Positions 7,337-12,691 of a DNA stretch of 12,691 nucleotides are shown here, in pieces. The notes under the pieces are model-generated. The model was not told the DNA's origin and ran no database searches. It was given only the letters and a program-made list of their open reading frames with translations. This stretch comes from Finegoldia magna (lineage in GTDB: Bacteria > Bacillota > Clostridia > Tissierellales > Peptoniphilaceae), in contig NZ_JAGYZD010000027.1 of NCBI RefSeq assembly GCF_018371055.1, positions 1 through 12,691 on the forward strand, read 5' to 3'. Position 1 is the first letter of the stretch; every line of letters begins with the position of its first letter. A program made the position numbers and the translations under genes.

Positions 7337-8149
7337 CTATTTTTTGTTTTTGATTTTGTTGTATCTTTCTATGTTTTGTTCATTGGACAAAAAGTCGTAT
7401 GCGTTGTTAACTTCTTGAAACTTAGCAGTTGCATCTGCTGCTTTGTTTATATCAGGGTGATATTTCTTGGCAAGTTTTCTGTAATTCAATTTTATTTCGT
7501 ACTTATCTGCGTTGTATCCAACTCCCAACGTGTCGCAATGTTGTTCGTAAGTTCTAACGAAATCGTCCACTGGATTTTGGTATTGATTTTGATATCCATA
7601 TCCTTGTTGACCATAACCTTGGTTATATCCACCATATTGACCTTGTTGTTGGTAATATCCAAAATCATCGAAGCCAAATCCGTTTTGATTGAACCATTCC
7701 TCAAATCTTCTAGTCCATTCTTCTTGTTCACGTCTTTGTCGTTCTTCACGCGCTTTTCTTTCTTCTTCTTGTTTGTTGAAGATGTATTTTTTCTTGTAAT
7801 CAGAATAAGAAGTGTATTTTGTTTGTGAATTATTGAGATAATAATTCCCGTATCCAAGTAAGAATTCAACCATAGAATATTTTACATATTTTAGATAATT
7901 GACAAATCCTTTACCTAAAATAGGAAATATCGTTATGAACAAAACCGTAAATGTAACCCATTTGTATTTGAAAAATATATAAGGAAAGAACAATATAAAT
8001 ATACAACCGAAGGATAGTATGGATCCTAGTACATACCTAAATCCCACAGTTAAATTAACCAATGTTTCTATAAATGCTATTAAAAATCCGAAAAATCCAT
8101 CCAAAAATTTCGCAAATCCTTTTACGAAACCTCCCCATGCTTTCTTCAT
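7337..8149 (-). CDS. Membrane protein with C-terminal J domain (DnaJ-like co-chaperone)
   Basis: The C-terminal 65-70 residues (about 200-266) form a J domain that would stimulate an Hsp70 such as DnaK. The HPD tripeptide is at 231-233 within KLAKKYHPDINK, and the last helix includes FQEVNNAYDFLSN. The N terminus has two or three hydrophobic helices (about 19-36, 40-60 and 65-79), so the protein is probably membrane-bound with the J domain in the cytoplasm. Between them lie a charged Arg/Glu helix (about 127-151) and a linker, residues 164-192, composed only of Gly, Tyr, Gln and Asn. It lacks the zinc finger and substrate domains of true DnaJ, so it is a specialised J protein. The ATG has an AGGTG ribosome site. 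The gene is monocistronic and divergent from the AAA+/VWA pair. Client unknown. Confidence 0.92.
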   Translation of the reverse strand: MKKAWGGFVKGFAKFLDGFFGFLIAFIETLVNLTVGFRYVLGSILSFGCIFILFFPYIFFKYKWVTFTVLFITIFPILGKGFVNYLKYVKYSMVEFLLGYGNYYLNNSQTKYTSYSDYKKKYIFNKQEEERKAREERQRREQEEWTRRFEEWFNQNGFGFDDFGYYQQQGQYGGYNQGYGQQGYGYQNQYQNPVDDFVRTYEQHCDTLGVGYNADKYEIKLNYRKLAKKYHPDINKAADATAKFQEVNNAYDFLSNEQNIERYNKIKNKK

Positions 8150-8180
8150 TTATTCACCTACTTCCAATTTCTTTTAATTT

Positions 8181-8189
8181 ATTATATCA
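8181..8189 (-). promoter_or_regulatory. Extended -10 promoter of the J-domain gene
   Basis: On the minus strand TGATATAAT (8189-8181) gives a perfect TATAAT with the extended -10 TG. This fits the absence of a good -35 box. It leaves a leader of about 25 bases to the start at 8149. The same 80-bp gap must also hold the promoter of the divergent plus-strand pair, for which I see only a weak candidate, TAGATA at 8206-8211. Confidence 0.6.
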
Positions 8190-8229
8190 TACTAATGTCA
8201 CAAATTAGATAGTTTATGAAAGAGGTAAT

Positions 8230-9138
8230 ATGATTAATTTACTTGAATCACAAAATATAAATAAAAATTTAATAAAAGATGTAGAAAACTTTTTGAAGGA
8301 CAATGATGTAGATGACAAATTCAAATCCAGAATTCCGAAACCACGATTTAACTATTATGGAAAAGAAGTTTTGGAAATGGCTATAACAAGCATTTTGGAA
8401 GCGAACAATTTGTTATTGGTTGGGCCTAAAGCTACCGGCAAGAATATATTGTGCGACAATTTGGCGTATATTTTCCAAAGACCACAATGGAATATTTCTT
8501 TTCATGTAAATACAGATTCTGAAAGTTTGATTGGGATGGATACTTTGAAAAACGATGAGGTTATTTTCAGAGCAGGTCCTGTGTTGGAATCTTCATTAAA
8601 TGGTGGTTTTTGTGTGTTTGATGAGATTAATATGGCGAAGAACGATTCTGTTGCTATTATGCACTCCGTCTTGGATTATCGTCGAATTATAGATATACCA
8701 GGTTTTGAAAAAGTAGATATTCACGAAAAAACGAGATTCTTGGCTACAATGAATTACGGTTACGCTGGTACGCGTGAAATCAATGAAGCGTTGTTGTCCA
8801 GATTTTTCGTCATAGATATGCCAAAAACAGACGAAAAAACTTTGAACAAGATTCTTTCAGAAGAATTTTCATTGACAGACACTGCTCAAAAAATGTTCGT
8901 AAGATTTTTCATGGATTTACAAGAAAAAAGTTTGAATTCTGAAATTTCTGGAAGATGTATCGACTTGCGTGGTTTGTTATCTTCAATCCATGCTATGAAA
9001 AGAGGTTTGAGTGTAAAATCCAGCTTAAAACTTGGAATTGTGAATAAAACATTCGATGAATTTGAAAAAACAATCGTACAAGATATTATCGACACCATAT
9101 TCAAGGACGATTTGACACCGGAAGAGATATTTGAATAA
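8230..9138 (+). CDS. MoxR/CobS-like AAA+ ATPase
   Basis: This is an AAA+ ATPase of the MoxR/CobS/CbbQ type. These usually form hexamers that remodel a partner, often inserting metals or cofactors together with a VWA protein. It has 302 residues, normal for the group. Visible motifs are the P-loop GPKATGKN (65-72), Walker B GGFCVFDE (125-132), sensor 1 at Asn175 in TRFLATMNYG, the arginine finger Arg191 in EALLSRF, and a sensor-2-like GRCIDLRGLL (241-250). The residue after the P-loop Lys is Asn rather than the usual Thr or Ser. The ATG follows AGAGG with four bases between. The stop overlaps the next start (TAATG), so the VWA protein is translationally coupled and probably made in fixed ratio. 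No membrane segment. The client is not evident. Confidence 0.93.
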   Translation: MINLLESQNINKNLIKDVENFLKDNDVDDKFKSRIPKPRFNYYGKEVLEMAITSILEANNLLLVGPKATGKNILCDNLAYIFQRPQWNISFHVNTDSESLIGMDTLKNDEVIFRAGPVLESSLNGGFCVFDEINMAKNDSVAIMHSVLDYRRIIDIPGFEKVDIHEKTRFLATMNYGYAGTREINEALLSRFFVIDMPKTDEKTLNKILSEEFSLTDTAQKMFVRFFMDLQEKSLNSEISGRCIDLRGLLSSIHAMKRGLSVKSSLKLGIVNKTFDEFEKTIVQDIIDTIFKDDLTPEEIFE

Positions 9139-10823
9139 TGGAAGATTCAAGGTCCAAAAATCTATTTTGGTTGTTGAGTGAAAATTACAACATCAACCCC
9201 AATTTAGATTTTATTACTAAAGATAATATCTATGCCGAGATTTTTCAGACTGCGCTTTTTGGATTTGCTCACAGATTTTACGATATGAATTCCGTTATGA
9301 AAATAATTGATAATGTGTCAAATAAAACGGATATATTCACGATTTTGATGCTAATTTTAGGCAACAACCTAAAGGATAAAATGTTAAACGATAGAAATGG
9401 ACTGGAGGATTTTGATAGATTACAGAAATTATACTATTCTGACAAATATTATAAGTCCAATCCGCAAAATATTTCTGAAGAATTAGAAAAATATCACTAC
9501 ACTGATAAACCTTGGACAACTACCAAATCCATCAGAGAAATCTTGATGTTGACTAAAACAAAGTGTGACAATAGCTTATCTTTGATAGATTTGATGATTA
9601 AAATTGTAAATAAATATTTCTACTCATACAAGGCAATTTCTGATAATGATAATTTTGAAAAAATAAAAAAAGAAGTCAAACCAGTTATCGAGAAAACAAG
9701 TCAGAAAATTATAACAAAACAAGAAAATGTATCCCAACTTGAAAAATATTCCATAGGATCACAAGAGTTTACTGATGATTTGTACAAATTATTGGAAGAT
9801 GAGGATGTCGACAGTGACTCCTCCACTCAAAAAACTTCACGAACTAAGGATGTTCATCAAAATATTGAAAGATTGTACGGAAAAAGTATCGTTGATCAGT
9901 CTATCTTGAATTCTTTGAAAAACAAACTGTCCACAGATATTCATTCTGACGTGAATTTCCACATAGTCAACGCCAATTCTACTAGAATTGAAAATTACAG
10001 AACAAATCTGTTGGTGGAATCTTACAATGAGAATGTTAAACATTTTGAGAAGAATATCCTCATATACAATCGTCAAGTCAATGTTTTAAGTGAAATGTTA
10101 AAACTTGCTCTTCTCAAAAATGAAGATGACGATGTTAGAAGATCGACGTTCGGAACTATCGATATTAAAAGAGCATGGCGTCACACAAAACTAAACGACA
10201 ATAAAATTTTTAATAAAATATACAAAAACGAAAACAGTCCAATGTCTGTTGATTTGTTATTGGATATGTCTGCAAGTCAAAGTGAGAAGAAGGAAATAAT
10301 AGCGGCACAAGCTTATGTAATCGCCAAAGCATTGAGTGATTTGTCGATAAAAGTTCGTGTACTTGGTTTTCAGGATATGTACGATTATTTGATAATTACA
10401 AAATTCAAAGACTACGATGAACAAAACTGCAAAAATATTTTTCATTATCATCCAGAAGGCTCCAACAGAGACGGATTGGCACTCAAATTTATGAGAAATA
10501 TTATGACGGAACAAATGGAGTCCAAACTTTTGATAATGTTAACAGATGGTAAACCCAACAATATTGTAAATCTCAATTTTGTCGGCAAAACCAGATTTAA
10601 AGCGGAAGATTACGTCGGAGAATTGGCAGTCAAAGACACTGCAAAAGAAGTCTTCTTGACTAGAATGCAAAAAATAAAATTACTAGGTGTGTTCACTGGA
10701 GCACAAGATGATTTGACTTTTGAGAAGGAAATCTTCACGAATGATTTCTGCTACATTAAATCTCCGGAAATGTTCAGCAAAACAGTCGGCTCATTCATCA
10801 AAAATATAATATCTAATATGTAA
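9138..10823 (+). CDS. VWA-domain protein, CobT/NorD-like partner of the AAA+ ATPase
   Basis: The C-terminal third (about 368-561) is a von Willebrand factor A domain with a metal-ion-adhesion site: Asp376, Ser378 and Ser380 in LLLDMSASQS, an SNRDGLAL loop (442-449) and Asp470 in IMLTDGKPN. The loop with Asn before DG resembles CobT, where VWA and AAA+ subunits (CobT/CobS) form a chelatase complex; NorD and NorQ are a similar pair. The first 200 residues are helical with no domain I recognise. An acidic patch, LLEDEDVDSDSS (218-229), sits before the middle region, as in CobT-type proteins. It has 561 residues, no signal peptide and no membrane segment. It overlaps the upstream ATPase gene by one base. 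No CobN-type large subunit or cobalamin gene is in the window, so cobalt chelation is not supported. Confidence 0.92.
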   Translation: MEDSRSKNLFWLLSENYNINPNLDFITKDNIYAEIFQTALFGFAHRFYDMNSVMKIIDNVSNKTDIFTILMLILGNNLKDKMLNDRNGLEDFDRLQKLYYSDKYYKSNPQNISEELEKYHYTDKPWTTTKSIREILMLTKTKCDNSLSLIDLMIKIVNKYFYSYKAISDNDNFEKIKKEVKPVIEKTSQKIITKQENVSQLEKYSIGSQEFTDDLYKLLEDEDVDSDSSTQKTSRTKDVHQNIERLYGKSIVDQSILNSLKNKLSTDIHSDVNFHIVNANSTRIENYRTNLLVESYNENVKHFEKNILIYNRQVNVLSEMLKLALLKNEDDDVRRSTFGTIDIKRAWRHTKLNDNKIFNKIYKNENSPMSVDLLLDMSASQSEKKEIIAAQAYVIAKALSDLSIKVRVLGFQDMYDYLIITKFKDYDEQNCKNIFHYHPEGSNRDGLALKFMRNIMTEQMESKLLIMLTDGKPNNIVNLNFVGKTRFKAEDYVGELAVKDTAKEVFLTRMQKIKLLGVFTGAQDDLTFEKEIFTNDFCYIKSPEMFSKTVGSFIKNIISNM

Positions 10824-10837
10824 TTAATTGCAAAACG

Positions 10838-10869
10838 AAACCGTTAGAACCAGCTGATTCTAACGGTTT
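10838..10869. terminator. Convergent hairpin terminator between the VWA gene and nrdG
   Basis: A perfect 12-bp stem (10838-10849 with 10858-10869, AAACCGTTAGAA and its complement) has an eight-base loop. It lies 15 bases after the VWA stop and directly after the nrdG stop, so it probably serves both strands. The plus-strand tail (ATTTATAATTTATTTT) is T-rich; the minus-strand tail (CGTTTTGC) is poorer. Confidence 0.8.
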
Positions 10870-10871
10870 AT

Positions 10872-11372
10872 TTATAATTTATTTTCATCAACTAATATGA
10901 TGTTATCTATTGTGGTTCTGTTCAAATCAATCAATCTTTGATTTGAAGATCCACGAAACTTCAATCTTAAGTCTTTTAATTCGTCTACGAATCTTCCATC
11001 AACAAGTACATCGCACATGTCCAATAACTTTTTGCAGTTTTGTTTTTGAGAAAGTATTTCGTAAGTGTACCCAGAAAATATCCAGATACTTTTGTTTGTG
11101 TTTTCTCTGATTTTTCCCACAATTTCAATCAAATCATCGCATGATTCGAATGGTTCTCCACCTAAAATTGTAAGTCCATCAATTTCTTCTTGGTTTAAAT
11201 AATCTATTACTTGATTTGTTTGTGTATCGGTCCATTTGTCGCCAAAATTTGGGTCTTGGTATTCTTTGTTAAAACAATTCTTGCAGTTGAGGCTACATCC
11301 TGTTACAAAAAATGTGCATCTAATTCCAGGACCGTTTGCCACATCGTATTGTCTGATTTGTGCGTAGTTCAT
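10872..11372 (-). CDS. nrdG: Anaerobic ribonucleoside-triphosphate reductase activating protein
   Basis: This radical SAM enzyme uses a 4Fe-4S cluster and S-adenosylmethionine to install the glycyl radical on NrdD. It has 166 residues, typical. The N terminus NYAQIRQYDVANGPGIRCTF is a family hallmark. The cluster cysteines are Cys26, Cys30 and Cys33 in the CxxxCxxC motif, and the SAM-binding GGEP is at 71-74 in LTILGGEPF. The ATG overlaps the nrdD stop (TAATG), and the only purine-rich stretch upstream is poorly spaced, so expression is likely coupled to nrdD. The last third (LKDLRLKFRGSSNQRLIDL) matches the conserved NrdG end. Confidence 0.97.
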   Translation of the reverse strand: MNYAQIRQYDVANGPGIRCTFFVTGCSLNCKNCFNKEYQDPNFGDKWTDTQTNQVIDYLNQEEIDGLTILGGEPFESCDDLIEIVGKIRENTNKSIWIFSGYTYEILSQKQNCKKLLDMCDVLVDGRFVDELKDLRLKFRGSSNQRLIDLNRTTIDNIILVDENKL

Positions 11373-12691
11373 TAAATGTGTAATACCCTATCTTTGATTT
11401 CTTTTGTTCTTCCTTCGTTCCAGAAGTTTTCTCCAAGATATCCACAAGTTCTTCTGACAACATTCATCGTAGCATGGTCTTTGTTTCCACATTGCGGACA
11501 TTGCCAATCACCATCTTCGTTAATTGTAATTTCCCCATCGAAGCCGCAGTTTTGACAATAATCGCTTTTAGTATTGAATTCTGCGTATTGAATATTATCG
11601 TAAATGTATTTTACAAGAGTTTCCAAAGCTTTCAAATTCTTGCTCATGTTTGGAATTTCTACATAAGAAATGCATCCACCTGATGATTTGTCTTGGAATT
11701 TCGATTCAAAAGAGAACTTTTCAAAAGCAGATATTTCTTCTCTTACATCAACGTGGAATGAATTTGTGTAGTAACCTTTGTCTGTGATGTTTTCGATTAC
11801 TCCGAATCTTTCTCTGTCGATACTATTAAATCTGTGAGTTAAACTTTCTGCTGGAGTTCCATACAATGCAAATCCTAGATTTGTTTCCTTTTTCCATTGT
11901 TTTATTTTTTCATTCATTATATCCATTATCTTCATTGCAAATTCTTTGCCTTTTGGAGTTGTGTGGCTTTCACCGATAGTCAACAACGTTGCTTCGTAAA
12001 TTCCAATGTAACCCAAAGTCACAGTCGCATATCCACCTATTAACAAATCTTTGATTGGTGTATGTGGTTTAAGTCTCGCAATAGCTCCGTGTTGCCAATG
12101 AATTGGAGAAGAATCGCTGGTTACATCTTTTAGCAAATCGTAACGCAACACTCCTGCGCGTTTGCACATTTCTAGTCTTTTGTCTAATATTTCGAAGAAT
12201 TTGTCTTCATCTCCATCTGCCAAAATTCCGATTTGTGGTAAGTTAATCGTAACAACTCCAATATTAAATCTACCTTCAAATTGATAGTTTCCACGTTCAT
12301 CCTTCCATGGAGACAAGAACGCTCTGCATCCCATTGGACTGAACACATTTCCTTCGTAGTTTTCTCTCATTTTCTTAGCCGAAATGTAATCTGGATACAT
12401 TCTCTTAGCAGTACAACGAATTGCAAGTGAAGTCAAATGATAAAATTCGCTGTCTTTGTGAATGTTGTTTTCATCCAAAACGTAAATTAATTTAGGGAAT
12501 GCTGGTGTAACATACACTCCTGCTTCATTTTTAATTCCTTGAATTCTTTGCTTCAAAATCTCTTCGATTATCTTAGCAGTTTCTTCCTTGTATTCATCGT
12601 GATCTTCAATAAACATAAACAAAGTCACAAATGGAGCTTGTCCATTGGAAGTCATCAATGTATTGATTTGATATTGGATTGTTTGAATTCC
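11372..12691 (-). CDS. nrdD: Anaerobic (class III) ribonucleoside-triphosphate reductase (5' end cut by window edge)
   Basis: This oxygen-sensitive glycyl radical enzyme reduces ribonucleoside triphosphates to dNTPs. The frame is open through the right edge (first full codons GIQTIQYQINT), so the TTG at 12656-12658 is internal, not the start. About 440 C-terminal codons are present. The family is usually 600-780 residues, and the N-terminal ATP-cone lies outside. Visible features are the active-site Cys in SPMGCRAFLSPW (Cys codon at 12326-12328), the GGYATVTLGYIGIYE block, and two CxxC pairs of the C-terminal zinc site (11489-11557). The glycyl radical loop is RRTCGYLG, with the radical Gly codon at 11441-11443. 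The stop overlaps the nrdG start by one base. Confidence 0.97.
   Translation of the reverse strand, partial: GIQTIQYQINTLMTSNGQAPFVTLFMFIEDHDEYKEETAKIIEEILKQRIQGIKNEAGVYVTPAFPKLIYVLDENNIHKDSEFYHLTSLAIRCTAKRMYPDYISAKKMRENYEGNVFSPMGCRAFLSPWKDERGNYQFEGRFNIGVVTINLPQIGILADGDEDKFFEILDKRLEMCKRAGVLRYDLLKDVTSDSSPIHWQHGAIARLKPHTPIKDLLIGGYATVTLGYIGIYEATLLTIGESHTTPKGKEFAMKIMDIMNEKIKQWKKETNLGFALYGTPAESLTHRFNSIDRERFGVIENITDKGYYTNSFHVDVREEISAFEKFSFESKFQDKSSGGCISYVEIPNMSKNLKALETLVKYIYDNIQYAEFNTKSDYCQNCGFDGEITINEDGDWQCPQCGNKDHATMNVVRRTCGYLGENFWNEGRTKEIKDRVLHI

Noticed and set aside
7574..7660. Tandem DNA repeat or CRISPR-like array in the J-protein linker
   Set aside because: The protein composition is repetitive, but the DNA has no regular unit or spacing and lies fully in frame in a real gene.
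7376..7828. 150-codon plus-strand open frame opposite the J-domain gene
   Set aside because: It lies antisense to a gene with a clear HPD J domain, its product is a low-complexity Phe/Leu/Ser/Val string, and it has no ribosome site. It is a by-product of the biased composition of the true gene.
7492..7869. 125-codon same-strand frame inside the J-domain gene
   Set aside because: It is an out-of-frame shadow of the charged and Gly/Tyr/Gln linker, and its product is rich in Asn, Lys and Thr with no family features.
12656..12658. TTG as a start codon for nrdD
   Set aside because: The frame continues without a stop to the window edge, upstream codons read as normal NrdD sequence, and no ribosome site precedes the TTG.

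Overview
The window is AT-rich, densely packed bacterial DNA with strong AGGAGG-like ribosome sites. It carries a V-type (A/V) ATPase operon and the oxygen-sensitive class III ribonucleotide reductase NrdD/NrdG. This points to a strictly or mostly anaerobic low-GC Firmicute. Something near Finegoldia, Parvimonas, Anaerococcus or Peptoniphilus is my best guess, from gene style only and not from any search.

Layout. Positions 1-6145 (minus strand) hold seven tightly coupled genes of a V-type ATPase, transcribed as G/H, C, I, K, F, E, A. Subunit A runs off the left edge, and B and D presumably follow outside. A likely promoter (TATAAT at 6170-6175) lies just upstream of G/H. After a very AT-rich spacer, a single minus-strand gene (6435-7142) encodes an unrecognised membrane-anchored extracytoplasmic protein. 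It has its own promoter candidate and a strong terminator. A second single minus-strand gene (7337-8149) encodes a membrane protein with a C-terminal J domain and a linker made only of Gly, Tyr, Gln and Asn. It has its own terminator and an extended -10 promoter.

Divergent from the J-protein gene, 8230-10823 (plus strand) is a two-gene unit: a MoxR/CobS-like AAA+ ATPase overlapping by one base with a CobT/NorD-like VWA protein. This is a classic ATPase plus metal-ion-adhesion partner pair, here without a recognisable client gene. A convergent hairpin terminator separates it from nrdG and nrdD (minus strand, 10872 to the right edge), where nrdD is cut by the window end.

How they fit together. 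The ATPase operon makes a rotary ion pump. NrdD makes dNTPs anaerobically after NrdG installs its glycyl radical. The central block (J protein, AAA+, VWA) looks like protein remodelling or maturation machinery. Its client is unknown, and any link to the adjacent ATPase or NrdDG is only positional inference. I see no mobile elements, CRISPR arrays, tRNA or rRNA genes.
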